In this document: piece by piece, positions 1 through 8,637 of the stretch
Layout: every line of letters starts with the position of its first letter
Numbering within the stretch: position 1 is the stretch's first letter
Source of the DNA: DATKUC01 sp964577375
Lineage (GTDB): Bacteria; Spirochaetota; Spirochaetia; DSM-27196; DATKUC01
Direction of reading: 5' to 3'
DNA length: 64,000 bases
NCBI GenBank assembly: GCA_964577375.1
Contig: CAZNYW010000018.1
Span: forward strand, 1 to 64,000
Notes under the pieces: model-generated
Database searches by the model: none
Seen by the model: only the letters and a program-made list of their open reading frames with translations
Told to the model about the DNA's origin: nothing
Made by a program: the position numbers and the translations under genes

Positions 1-8
1 GTTTCCCG

Positions 9-37
9 TTGCGCGACGGTACCAGTCATTGTATACT
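9..37 (+). promoter_or_regulatory. Sigma70-type promoter of the purine-catabolism operon
   Basis: TTGCGC at 9-14 and TATACT at 32-37 are separated by 17 bases. Transcription would start near base 44, giving a leader of about 27 nt with GAGGT at 61-65 before the ATG at 71. The placement excludes the TTG at 29 as a start codon because it would lie upstream of the transcript. The call rests on consensus matching only. Confidence 0.55.
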
Positions 38-70
38 TTTTTAGAAAGATACCTGCTACTGAGGTCACCT

Positions 71-1546
71 ATGCAACGTGCGATGCGTTTTCGATTGAAT
101 TCAACACTCTTCGAGATAACTGAACGGGAAGAGATCCTTGCACTCGACTGGATACGGGGAGAAAAGAGGCTTACCGGGACCAAGGAGGGCTGCCGCGAGG
201 GCGACTGCGGTGCCTGCATGGTGCTTCTGGGCGAGCGCGGAGCGGACGGAATTCGCTGGCGCGGTGCGCTCTCGTGCCTTCTCGCCCTCGGAGAGCTCGA
301 CGGCCGTCACGTTGTCACTATCGAAGGAATCGGCGCTCGCGGCCTTACCCCGGTGATGGAGGCAATGCTGGACGAAGGCGCGAGCCAGTGCGGCTTCTGC
401 ACGCCAGGCTTTGTGGTTTCGCTGACCGCCTACCTGGTGGGCGGCGGAAAAATCACTACGGAGGGGGCCGTCCGCGCCGTCGAGGGCAATCTCTGCCGCT
501 GCACCGGATACGGTTCGATTCAACGTGCCGCCGAAGCGCTGGTCGATAGATTCGGCGACCTGCCGGAAGAGCTTCCCGCCCGGCTGTCCAGGCTGGCTGA
601 GGCAGGCGTCATTCCGGCAGAGATTGCGGAACTGATGACTGACATTCCCGCTCCCGCAGGATCAGCCTCATTCAACCGTCCGCAAGAGGGAGCCAGTGCA
701 CTCACGATCGGCGGCGGCACCGACTATTTCGTGCGCAACCCGGATCCGCAGCCAGGCAGCACGGTCGCCTTTGTCGACCGCGATCCAGAACTGCGAAAGA
801 TAGAACGGAAGGGCGAGGAAATCGTCCTCGGCGCCTCCGTCTCGGTTCAGGAATTCTTTGAAAACGAAACGGTCCGGTCCACCTTTCCCGGCATCGAATC
901 GATCGAGCCGGATTTCGCTTCGCTTCCGATCCGCACCCGGGCTACCCTCGCAGGCAATATCACCAACGCGTCGCCGATAGGCGATATGACGGCCATCCTG
1001 CTCGCTCTCCGCGCGAAGGTCCGGATCGCCTCCGACGGATCTGCAAAGGCACGCGAAATCCCGATCGAGGAGTACTTCATCAGCTATCGCCGGACGGCAC
1101 TGGCGGAGGGCGAACACGTGACGGCGCTCGCGCTGCCGGTCCCATCAGCGGAGGACCGCCGCGGGACAGCCTCTCGAGGGGCGGGTCGTATTTCTTTCAA
1201 CTTCGAAAAAGTGTCGAAGCGGCGCCATCTCGACATCGCCTCCGCTAACTCCGCCTGTCTCGCGCTGATCGGAGGTGACGGCGCGATCTCCGACGTGACC
1301 CTCTCCGCCGGCGGTGTCGGGCCGGTTCCGATGCGTCTTCCTGAGACCGAGGCCTTTCTCCGCGGAAAACGAATCGACCCCGAGGTTGCCCGGCGGGCGG
1401 CGGAGATCGCTGCCGGCGAGTGCGCGCCGATCGACGACGTGCGCGGGGCCGCTGCGTATCGTCGAACGTTGCTGGGCCGATTTATCTGGTCGCACCTCGT
1501 ACGTGCGTTCCCGGAACTCGATCTGGCAAAGGAGCTTCTTGCATGA
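71..1546 (+). CDS. xdhA: Xanthine dehydrogenase small subunit, fused [2Fe-2S] and FAD domains
   Basis: This is the electron-transfer subunit of a molybdenum hydroxylase that oxidises hypoxanthine/xanthine-type purines and passes electrons to FAD and then to NAD or another acceptor. The 491 residues contain a plant-type ferredoxin domain (CREGDCGAC at about 41-49), a helical [2Fe-2S] domain (CGFCTPGF near 110, CRCTGYG near 145) and an FAD-binding/CO-dehydrogenase-flavoprotein-like half from about 215 (IGGGTDYF, LAGNITNASPIGD). The ATG at 71 is chosen because GAGGT lies 5 nt upstream and the promoter lies before it; ATG 83 is an alternative. The stop overlaps the start of the Mo subunit by 4 bp (ATGA), so the two are translationally coupled. 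The family assignment is firm; the exact substrate is inferred from the neighbours. Confidence 0.9.
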   Translation: MQRAMRFRLNSTLFEITEREEILALDWIRGEKRLTGTKEGCREGDCGACMVLLGERGADGIRWRGALSCLLALGELDGRHVVTIEGIGARGLTPVMEAMLDEGASQCGFCTPGFVVSLTAYLVGGGKITTEGAVRAVEGNLCRCTGYGSIQRAAEALVDRFGDLPEELPARLSRLAEAGVIPAEIAELMTDIPAPAGSASFNRPQEGASALTIGGGTDYFVRNPDPQPGSTVAFVDRDPELRKIERKGEEIVLGASVSVQEFFENETVRSTFPGIESIEPDFASLPIRTRATLAGNITNASPIGDMTAILLALRAKVRIASDGSAKAREIPIEEYFISYRRTALAEGEHVTALALPVPSAEDRRGTASRGAGRISFNFEKVSKRRHLDIASANSACLALIGGDGAISDVTLSAGGVGPVPMRLPETEAFLRGKRIDPEVARRAAEIAAGECAPIDDVRGAAAYRRTLLGRFIWSHLVRAFPELDLAKELLA

Positions 1547-3936
1547 AATGGAATCCCGATTCTGTTCTGAACGTGCTCGGACAGACAAACTATATAGACG
1601 ATCTTCCGGAGCCTCGTGACATTCTTCACGCGGCCGTGATCCCCTCGCCGACCGCGCACGGCCGGCTCAAACGGCTCGATGTCTCGGCCGCCGCGGCCGC
1701 CTTCCCCGACGCCGTCTTCCTCACCGCGGACGATGTTCCCGGAGAGAATCAGGTCGGCAACGCCATTCCCGACGAAGCCCTTCTGGCCGACGGCGAGTGG
1801 GAGTACCTGGGCGAGCCGCTGGGACTTGTGCTTGCCCCGACGCGAAGCGAGGCACGGCGTGCGGCCGCGCTCGTCAAGGTTGAAGCGGAACAGCTCGAGG
1901 TGGTCACCGACCCGCGCGAGGCCGCCGCACGCGAGGAGTTCATCCTTCCGCCGCGCACGATGCGCTCCGGTGACGTCGACTCCGCCTACCGCTCCTGTGC
2001 CCACGTGATCGAGGGACGGGTTGATTCCGGGGGTCAGGAGCACGTCTATCTCGAAACTCAGGGCGCGATCGCCTGGCCGTGGGAAAACGGCGGCGTGCGT
2101 ATTACATCGAGCACTCAGTGGCCTACCGGGGTGCAGAAGGCCGCCGCACGGATACTCGGCGTGTCGATGAACCAGGTGCAGGTAGAGACCCTGCGGATCG
2201 GCGGCGGATTCGGCGGCAAGGAGGACCAGGCGACGCCGTGGGGCTGCTTTGCAGCGCTCGGTGCCCGCGTGACCGGACGCCCGGTCAAGATCTACCTCAA
2301 CCGGCACGAAGACCTCACCTTCACCGGAAAACGACATCCCTATTCTTCAGATTTCAGGATCGGTCTCGACGGTGAGGGAAAGATCCTCGCATTCGAGGCG
2401 GACTACTACCAGAACTCAGGCGCCTTCGCCGATCTATCCCCGGCGGTCCTCGCGCGCACGCTCTTTCATGCGGTGAGCGCCTACTATGTCCCGAACGTCC
2501 GCATCACAGGCTATACCTGCAAGACCAACCTCGTTCCCTTTACCGCCTTCCGCGGTTTCGGCGCGCCGCAGGGAATCTTCGTGGTGGAGGCCGCGCTTGC
2601 CAGAGCAGCCGAAGTAACCGGCATCCCGGCAATCGAGCTCCAGCGGCGGAATCTCCTCAAGGCGGGCGACACCTTTCACTACGGGATGCCAGTGGAGGAG
2701 TGCCGGACCGAACAGAGCGTTGACAGGGTGCTCGAGAAGAGCCGGTGGGAGAATCTTCGAAAAGATATTGCCGAATTCAATCATGTAAATACTTCCAGAA
2801 AGCGCGGCGCTGCAATGCTGCCGATCTGCTTCGGCATCTCCTTCACGAAGCTGATGATGAACCAGACGGGAGCCCTCGTCCACGTCTACAACGACGGATC
2901 GGTGACGGTCAACACCGGCGCGGTGGAAATGGGTCAGGGTGTCGACCGCAAGATCGCGGTGATCACAGCCAGGTCACTTGGCATTCCGGTAGAGCGGATC
3001 CGCGTGGAGTCCACCCGCACCGTCACGGTGGCAAACACCTTCGCCACCGCGGCGAGCAGCGGTACCGATCTCAACGGGATGGCAACCCAGCTCGCCTGCG
3101 AAAAACTTAAGGCGCGCCTTCTGCGCGTCGCGGCCGGTCTCTCCGGCGAGGCGGAGGAGTCGGCGGAGGAGACGAACGCAGCCGCTGTGGTGGCCCGCGC
3201 GGCGACCGGGGCGGGCAAGGCGGCCGGAGCCGGCAGCAGCGCGCTGAGCGGTGATGCGCCGATGTCGACCGGGGCAACCCGTCGCTCCGACGAGTCACCG
3301 GACGGCTACAATATCTGCAACGGCGAGGTTGTGCAAAATGGCACCCCCGTCGGCCTCTCCTGGGATGCGCTTGTCGCCCGCGCGCACGAACAGCGGATCG
3401 ACCTTTCGGCGCACGGCTTCTACGCGAGCCCCGGCCTTTTTTATGACGATGCCAAAGAGCACGGCAGCCCCTTTGTCTATCACGTCTACGGGGCGGGAGT
3501 GGTAACGGCCACCGTCGATGTGCTTCGCGGGACCTACACCATCGACGAGGCATACCTCGTTCACGACGCGGGCGATCCTATTGACCTCCTTGTCGACATG
3601 GGACAGACTGAAGGTGGTTTCGTGCAGGGGCTGGGGTGGACGGTGCTCGAAGACCTGCGATTCGACCGCGAAGGCAAGCTGCAGGCCGACACGCTCTCTA
3701 CCTACAAGGTCCCGGACGTTCATTTTGTTCCTAAAATGGATATCGAGTTTCTCAGTAACGCACCCAATCCGAAGGCCGTCCTCAATTCGAAAGCTATTGG
3801 AGAACCGCCCTTCATGTATGCGATCGCAGGCTATTTCGCGGTCCTCGACGCGCTGAAAGCCGCGCGTCCGGACGCGGAGGGGTTCTACGATCTTCCGATG
3901 ACGCCGGAAAAGGCACTCACGTTCCTGACGAGGTGA
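1543..3936 (+). CDS. xdhB: Xanthine dehydrogenase molybdopterin-binding (large) subunit
   Basis: This is the catalytic Mo-cofactor subunit partnering the preceding gene. Of its 797 residues, GGGFGGKED near 220-228 carries the Glu that contacts purine in bovine XDH, AFRGFGAPQG near 337-346 carries the substrate Arg, and SKAIGEPPF near 749-757 carries the catalytic Glu. All hallmark residues of a purine hydroxylase are therefore present. The ATG at 1543 overlaps the xdhA stop by 4 bp. A low-complexity Ala/Gly/Glu-rich insertion of about 55 residues (roughly 529-586, nucleotides 3130-3300) interrupts the second half and is unusual for this family. Substrate could be hypoxanthine, xanthine or a related purine such as 8-oxo or 2,8-dioxo forms. 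Confidence 0.9.
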   Translation: MKWNPDSVLNVLGQTNYIDDLPEPRDILHAAVIPSPTAHGRLKRLDVSAAAAAFPDAVFLTADDVPGENQVGNAIPDEALLADGEWEYLGEPLGLVLAPTRSEARRAAALVKVEAEQLEVVTDPREAAAREEFILPPRTMRSGDVDSAYRSCAHVIEGRVDSGGQEHVYLETQGAIAWPWENGGVRITSSTQWPTGVQKAAARILGVSMNQVQVETLRIGGGFGGKEDQATPWGCFAALGARVTGRPVKIYLNRHEDLTFTGKRHPYSSDFRIGLDGEGKILAFEADYYQNSGAFADLSPAVLARTLFHAVSAYYVPNVRITGYTCKTNLVPFTAFRGFGAPQGIFVVEAALARAAEVTGIPAIELQRRNLLKAGDTFHYGMPVEECRTEQSVDRVLEKSRWENLRKDIAEFNHVNTSRKRGAAMLPICFGISFTKLMMNQTGALVHVYNDGSVTVNTGAVEMGQGVDRKIAVITARSLGIPVERIRVESTRTVTVANTFATAASSGTDLNGMATQLACEKLKARLLRVAAGLSGEAEESAEETNAAAVVARAATGAGKAAGAGSSALSGDAPMSTGATRRSDESPDGYNICNGEVVQNGTPVGLSWDALVARAHEQRIDLSAHGFYASPGLFYDDAKEHGSPFVYHVYGAGVVTATVDVLRGTYTIDEAYLVHDAGDPIDLLVDMGQTEGGFVQGLGWTVLEDLRFDREGKLQADTLSTYKVPDVHFVPKMDIEFLSNAPNPKAVLNSKAIGEPPFMYAIAGYFAVLDALKAARPDAEGFYDLPMTPEKALTFLTR

Positions 3937-3941
3937 ACAGC

Positions 3942-5387
3942 ATGATCATCAAAGGTGGACTGCTTGCCCTCCCGGGGAAGCAGGAGCTTGTGCGCTCCAA
4001 TGTCCGCGTCGCGGACGGCAGGATCGCAGAAATAGGAACGGACATCGTTCCATCTCAGGGTGAAGACGTCGTCGACGCGGACGGCCTTCACATCTTCCCG
4101 GGGGCTATAGATCCGCACGTGCACTTCGACACGCCCGGATTCGAGCATCGCGAGGATTTCACGCACGGCTCGATGGCCGCGGCGCGCGGCGGCGTGACCA
4201 CGATAGTGGATATGCCCTGCACCTCGCTCCCGCCGGTTACTTCGGTCAAAAACTTCAAGGAGAAGTTCAGCCACGTCGGGAAGGCGAGCGTGATCGACTT
4301 CGCTCTTTACGGCGGCGTCTCCGGCCACATAGCCGACGAATGCATCAGGACCAACATGGCAGAGCTTGCCCCCTATGTGGTCGGATTCAAGACCTATTTC
4401 ATCTCCGGCATGGATACGTTCACGCAGATCAACCACTACGATTTCGCCCGCGCGGTTGCAAAGGCGCACGAGATCGGTCGCCCGCTTCTGCTCCACGCCG
4501 AGGACCTCGACTACATAACGCACGCAACCCGTGCAGTGCAGGACGCTGCAAGGGCGCTCGTCGCCGCGGGAAAAGCTCCGGCGCCGGTAGAGGCGGCCGG
4601 AGCGAAGCCGGTAGCCGGCTACGGAGCCGCGGGCCCGGCCGCGCCGGGAACCTGGGCAGACTACGTCGCTGCGCGGCCGGAGGCGGCCGAACGTGTGGCG
4701 GCGGCTACTGCCCTGATGCTCGCGCACGGCCATGAGTCGGCTCTGCATGTAGTGCACGTGGGCACTGCCGAGGTGGCGGTATTTCTGGCCGCAGGAGGCG
4801 CGACCTGTGAAACCTGTCCTCACTTTCTCGCCTTCTCGTCGGCGGACTTCGACCGTCTTGGCGCGTCGCTCAAGACCGCTCCTCCGGTCAAGTCGCCCGG
4901 CCACGCGGAGCGGCTCTGGAAGCTGCTTGCAGACGGCAGCATCAATTTCGTTACGAGCGATCATGCGCCGGCGCCGGATGAGGAGAAGCACACCGGTTCC
5001 ATCTGGACCGACTACGGCGGGATCCCCGGGACGGGAACCCTGTTTCCCTACGTCTATTCCGAAGGCTATCGCGCGGGAAAGCTGACACTTCCCCGATTTC
5101 TCGAGGTTATTTCCACCGGCGCGGCGCAGCGCTTCGGCCTCGCGGCCCGCAAGGGTGCCATCGAGGTCGGCAAGGACGCCGACATGGTATTCGTGGATCC
5201 CGACGCGACCTACGTCGTCAAGGGGGATGAGCTTCTGTCGAAAGGATCGATTACTCCGTTTGAAGGGATGCGGCTTCGGGGCGCGGTTGAGAAGACCTAT
5301 GTCCGTGGTGCTCCCGTGTGGGATTCGACCGACGGCATCGTCGTCGAACCCGGCAACGGCACATATCTGCAATGGGGGTACAAATGA
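3942..5387 (+). CDS. Allantoinase/dihydroorotase-like cyclic amidohydrolase
   Basis: This predicted cytosolic binuclear-metal amidohydrolase opens cyclic amide rings. In 481 residues it shows the HxH metal motif in DPHVHFDTPG (about 57-66), a Lys in GFKTYF (about 150) that is probably the carbamylated bridging lysine, His in LLLHAED (about 185) and HVVHVGT (about 270), and Asp in TSDHAPAP (about 339). The C-terminal half resembles E. coli AllB more than the hydantoinase HyuA/YgeZ, though it occupies a HyuA-like place in the operon. The ATG at 3942 has GAGG 8 nt upstream and is preferred over the overlapping GTG at 3933. A Pro/Ala/Gly-rich stretch at about 199-240 is an extra loop. Ring substrate is unknown: an imidazole or pyrimidine purine-breakdown intermediate is likely. 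Confidence 0.8.
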   Translation: MIIKGGLLALPGKQELVRSNVRVADGRIAEIGTDIVPSQGEDVVDADGLHIFPGAIDPHVHFDTPGFEHREDFTHGSMAAARGGVTTIVDMPCTSLPPVTSVKNFKEKFSHVGKASVIDFALYGGVSGHIADECIRTNMAELAPYVVGFKTYFISGMDTFTQINHYDFARAVAKAHEIGRPLLLHAEDLDYITHATRAVQDAARALVAAGKAPAPVEAAGAKPVAGYGAAGPAAPGTWADYVAARPEAAERVAAATALMLAHGHESALHVVHVGTAEVAVFLAAGGATCETCPHFLAFSSADFDRLGASLKTAPPVKSPGHAERLWKLLADGSINFVTSDHAPAPDEEKHTGSIWTDYGGIPGTGTLFPYVYSEGYRAGKLTLPRFLEVISTGAAQRFGLAARKGAIEVGKDADMVFVDPDATYVVKGDELLSKGSITPFEGMRLRGAVEKTYVRGAPVWDSTDGIVVEPGNGTYLQWGYK

Positions 5388-8300
5388 GCAGCAAGGTAAT
5401 GACACCGACTCCGATGCCGAAGCTTCTCGCAAACATCGCGGGTGACTGGCTGCGGAAAAGACAGATCTTCGAGATTCCCGAAGACGGAATCCGGAGGGTA
5501 TTCGAACTGGAAACCAGGACGCCGGGATACGACGTGCTCGGCAAGCGCATATCGCTTCCCGTCGGTCCAGCCGCCGGCCCGAACACGCAGATCGCGCAGA
5601 GCCTGGTGGCAGCCTACGTCACCGGCGCCCGAATCTTCGAGCTCAAGACTGTCCAGATCCTCGACCGGCTCGAGATCGAAAAGCCCTGCATCGAGACGCT
5701 GGACGAGGGCTACAACGTCGAGTGGTCGACCGAGCTCTCGCTCGAGGATGCGCTCGCCGAGTATCTCCGCGGGTGGGTCGCGATCCACATGCTGGAGGAG
5801 CTCCTTTCCCGCGGGCCTAAGGGGCAGTTCATCTACAACATGTCGGTAGGCTACACGCTCGACGGCATAAAGAGCGAGCGGGTAAATCGTTTCATCGATG
5901 ATCTGATGCATCCGGCGGGCACCGAAGTCTGGAACACGACGCTGCGCGAGGCGCATGAGGCCCTCGAAACACCGCTCTTTGCAGAGGCCTTCGGCCGCGA
6001 CGTCACAGGACGGATGCGGGAGGCGCTTTCGCGGATACCGGTCGAGCCGATTCATTCGGTGACCCTCTCTACCATGCACGGATGTCCGCCGGATGAGATC
6101 GAGCGCATTGCGCGTCACCTCATCGAAGAGAAGGGACTCTCCACCTATGTGAAGATGAACCCCACGCTTCTCGGATACGACCGCGTCCGTGAGATCCTCG
6201 ACACAACTGGCTGGAGGGACGTCCACATCGAGCGGCCGGCGTTCGAGAAGGACCTGCAGTTCCCTGACGCGCTCGACCTCATCGCCTCGCTCACACAGAC
6301 CGCAAAGAAATCCGGACTCCGTTTCGGACTGAAGCTTTCCAACACGCTTGCCAACGTGAACAGGATCAAGCGGCTGCCTGGTGAAGAGATGTATCTCTCC
6401 GGCCGCGCGCTCTTCCCGATCACCGTTCGCCTTGCAGCAGAGCTCGCTGCGGCAATCCCTGAGCCGCTGCCCTTCTCCTTCTGCGCCGGCGTCAGCGCCA
6501 TGAACGCCGCCGAGTGCATCCGGGCCGGGCTCGGACCGCTCACCGTGGCAACCGATCTGCTTAAGCCGGGCGGTTATCTCAGGCTCGAACACATTGCCGA
6601 ACGCGCGGTGGACGGGCTCAAATCGAACCCCGCTGCCGTCCCCGATGCCGGGGCCCTCTCGGCCCTCGCCTCACAGGCGCTCGAACGCCGCGAGTACAGC
6701 GCGGACTGGAAAGAGGGCAATTCGCGCATAAAGAAGGAGCTTCCGCTCTTCGACTGTTTTGCCGCTCCCTGCATCGACGCCTGCCCGACTCACCAGAACG
6801 TTCCCGGCTACATCCGCGCGCTCGCAGAGGGCAATGCAAAACAGGCGCTCGAAATTGTCCTTGCCGACAATCCGCTGCCGACGATCACCGGGCTGGTGTG
6901 CGACCACACCTGTACGACCGTCTGCTGCCGCGACGATTACGAAGGCGCGGTCGATATCCGTGGAATGAAGCTCGCGTGCGCTCGCGCGGCCGAGATCCCG
7001 CCGGAAAGGCGCGAGCCGCGCACAGGTGTGGGCAAGACGGCCATTTTCGGCGCCGGTCCTGCCGGCCTTTCCTGCGCTCACTACCTTGCGCTCGACGGAT
7101 ATCCGGTAGTCGTCTTCGAAAAGGCGAAGGATACAGGCGGCGTGGTGACCAGCACCATTCCAAAGTTCCGCATCTCGCGTGAGGACATCGAACGCGACGT
7201 GGGCCGGATCAAGCAGCTGGGAGCGGAGTTCCAGCTCGGCTTTCCTGAAGATCTCAGCATGGAAAAGCTCAGGGCACAGGGATTCAGCTCCTTCGTGGTA
7301 GCCTCCGGCGCCCCTATCGGGCGAACCCTCAAGCTCGAAGGCAAGGGGGTGGAGGTGGTCGGCGCGCTCGAGTTTCTGATGGACGCCGCTCAGGACTCCG
7401 ACAAGTATTCCAGGTTCCGGAACATCGTGGTTGTCGGCGGTGGCTTCACCTCGCTCGACGCGGTCCGCGTATCGGTCCGCCTCGCCGGCAAACCGAACGT
7501 CAAGCTGGTCTATCGCAGGACGCGTGCCGAAATGCCGGCCGACCGAGAGGAGATCGAGGCCGCGCTCGAGGAGGGAGTGGAGCTCTGCGAGCTCTCCCTG
7601 CCCTTCAAGCTCGAGCAGGGCCGAGTGGTCTCCAGGGTGATGAAGCTCGGCGATTTTGACGATTCGGGCCGAAGGTCGCCGGTGCCCACCGGCGAAACGC
7701 AGACCTTCGAATGCGACCTCCTCATCGAGGCGATCGGGGAGGAGCCCGACCGCGACCTGCTCGAAGGGCTGGGAATCGAGGTCACCGGGAACGGCAGACC
7801 GGCGTTCGATGCGGCGACGCTCGAGACAAACGTAAAATCGGTTTACGTCGCCGGTGATGCCGCGCGCGGTCCTGCCTCCATCATCCAGGCGATCGCCGAC
7901 GGCCGCAAGGCTGCAAACGCCATCCTCCGCTCGACCAGAATCGAGCCGGTGGTTCCGAAAGGCAGCGCCTCGCTCGTCAAAATTCAGACCAACGCCGCAC
8001 GTCTCGCCGACCGCGGACGTATCATTCACTCGCTTCCGAACGAGCCCGGCGAAAAGGAGGCAACCCGTAACGTCTCCCTCGACCAGGTGAAGCGCGAGGC
8101 CGAGCGCTGTCTCTCCTGCGACGCGGCCTGTCTGCGCTGCGTGGAGATCTGTCCGAACCGCGCGAACATCGCCGTTCCGGTGACGCACGGCGGATCGTTC
8201 ACGCAGAGCCTCCAGATCCTGCACATCGACAGTCTCTGCAACGACTGCGGCGCCTGCGGTTTCATCTGTCCCTACGAGACAAATGCGCTTCCCTACAAGG

Positions 8301-8632
8301 ACAAGCCGACGCTCTTCGCATCAGTGGCGGAATTCGAAGCCTCCACCAATCCCGGGTTTGCATTCGTCGACGGCGGAAACGCCGACGGCAGTCATGCCGA
8401 CGGCAGTCATGCCGACGGCAGTCATGCCGACGGCAACGCCGGTGGAAAAGGTCCCGAGGTGCTCCTGCGGATTCGCGGCAAGTCGTTGCGCGTTCCCCTC
8501 GTAACCGCTGACCCAGTGGGCCGCGCAGCCTCGGCCGCCGGAATGACGACCGATGATGCCCGGGATTTCCGCCGTCTCTATGACCTTTCCATGACGGTCG
8601 AGACCAAACACGCATATCTGGTGGAGAGTTGA
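5384..8632 (+). CDS. ygfK: YgfK-like Fe-S flavoprotein (putative selenate reductase subunit family)
   Basis: The 1082-residue protein is clearly homologous to E. coli YgfK (about 1030). The N-terminal part (to about 430) is a dihydroorotate-dehydrogenase-like barrel (VGPAAGPNTQ, LSTMHGCPPDE, NPTLLGYDRVREIL). Then comes a GltD/dihydropyrimidine-dehydrogenase-type cysteine region (CIDACPTH, CDHTCTTVCC), an FAD/NAD(P) module (FGAGPAGLSCAHYL, VVVGGGFTSLDAVR) and two C-terminal 4Fe-4S clusters (CLSCDAACLRCVEICPN, CNDCGACGFICPY). This DPD-like layout fits reduction of a purine-derived ring with NAD(P)H or ferredoxin. The ATG at 5384 overlaps the previous stop (ATGA). A His-Ala-Asp-Gly-Ser tandem insertion lies near residue 1000. 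The family's name reflects an old selenate phenotype, not a proven reaction. Confidence 0.9.
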   Translation: MSSKVMTPTPMPKLLANIAGDWLRKRQIFEIPEDGIRRVFELETRTPGYDVLGKRISLPVGPAAGPNTQIAQSLVAAYVTGARIFELKTVQILDRLEIEKPCIETLDEGYNVEWSTELSLEDALAEYLRGWVAIHMLEELLSRGPKGQFIYNMSVGYTLDGIKSERVNRFIDDLMHPAGTEVWNTTLREAHEALETPLFAEAFGRDVTGRMREALSRIPVEPIHSVTLSTMHGCPPDEIERIARHLIEEKGLSTYVKMNPTLLGYDRVREILDTTGWRDVHIERPAFEKDLQFPDALDLIASLTQTAKKSGLRFGLKLSNTLANVNRIKRLPGEEMYLSGRALFPITVRLAAELAAAIPEPLPFSFCAGVSAMNAAECIRAGLGPLTVATDLLKPGGYLRLEHIAERAVDGLKSNPAAVPDAGALSALASQALERREYSADWKEGNSRIKKELPLFDCFAAPCIDACPTHQNVPGYIRALAEGNAKQALEIVLADNPLPTITGLVCDHTCTTVCCRDDYEGAVDIRGMKLACARAAEIPPERREPRTGVGKTAIFGAGPAGLSCAHYLALDGYPVVVFEKAKDTGGVVTSTIPKFRISREDIERDVGRIKQLGAEFQLGFPEDLSMEKLRAQGFSSFVVASGAPIGRTLKLEGKGVEVVGALEFLMDAAQDSDKYSRFRNIVVVGGGFTSLDAVRVSVRLAGKPNVKLVYRRTRAEMPADREEIEAALEEGVELCELSLPFKLEQGRVVSRVMKLGDFDDSGRRSPVPTGETQTFECDLLIEAIGEEPDRDLLEGLGIEVTGNGRPAFDAATLETNVKSVYVAGDAARGPASIIQAIADGRKAANAILRSTRIEPVVPKGSASLVKIQTNAARLADRGRIIHSLPNEPGEKEATRNVSLDQVKREAERCLSCDAACLRCVEICPNRANIAVPVTHGGSFTQSLQILHIDSLCNDCGACGFICPYETNALPYKDKPTLFASVAEFEASTNPGFAFVDGGNADGSHADGSHADGSHADGNAGGKGPEVLLRIRGKSLRVPLVTADPVGRAASAAGMTTDDARDFRRLYDLSMTVETKHAYLVES
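8381..8440 (+). repeat. 15-bp tandem repeat inside ygfK
   Basis: GCCGACGGCAGTCAT is repeated exactly three times at 8381-8425, with a degenerate fourth unit at 8426-8440. The unit length is a multiple of three, so copies add ADGSH pentapeptides in frame between the last Fe-S cluster and the C-terminal domain. Copy number could vary by slippage without breaking the gene. Confidence 0.95.
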
Positions 8633-8637
8633 ACTGA

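Noticed and set aside
3885..5432. Long minus-strand frame of 515 codons opposite the amidohydrolase gene
   Set aside because: The plus-strand product has family motifs and the minus frame is Arg/Gly-rich without a recognisable domain. It is a shadow frame of GC-rich coding DNA.
6671..8224. Long minus-strand frame opposite ygfK
   Set aside because: ygfK matches its family end to end, and the antisense frame lacks any motif or ribosome site.
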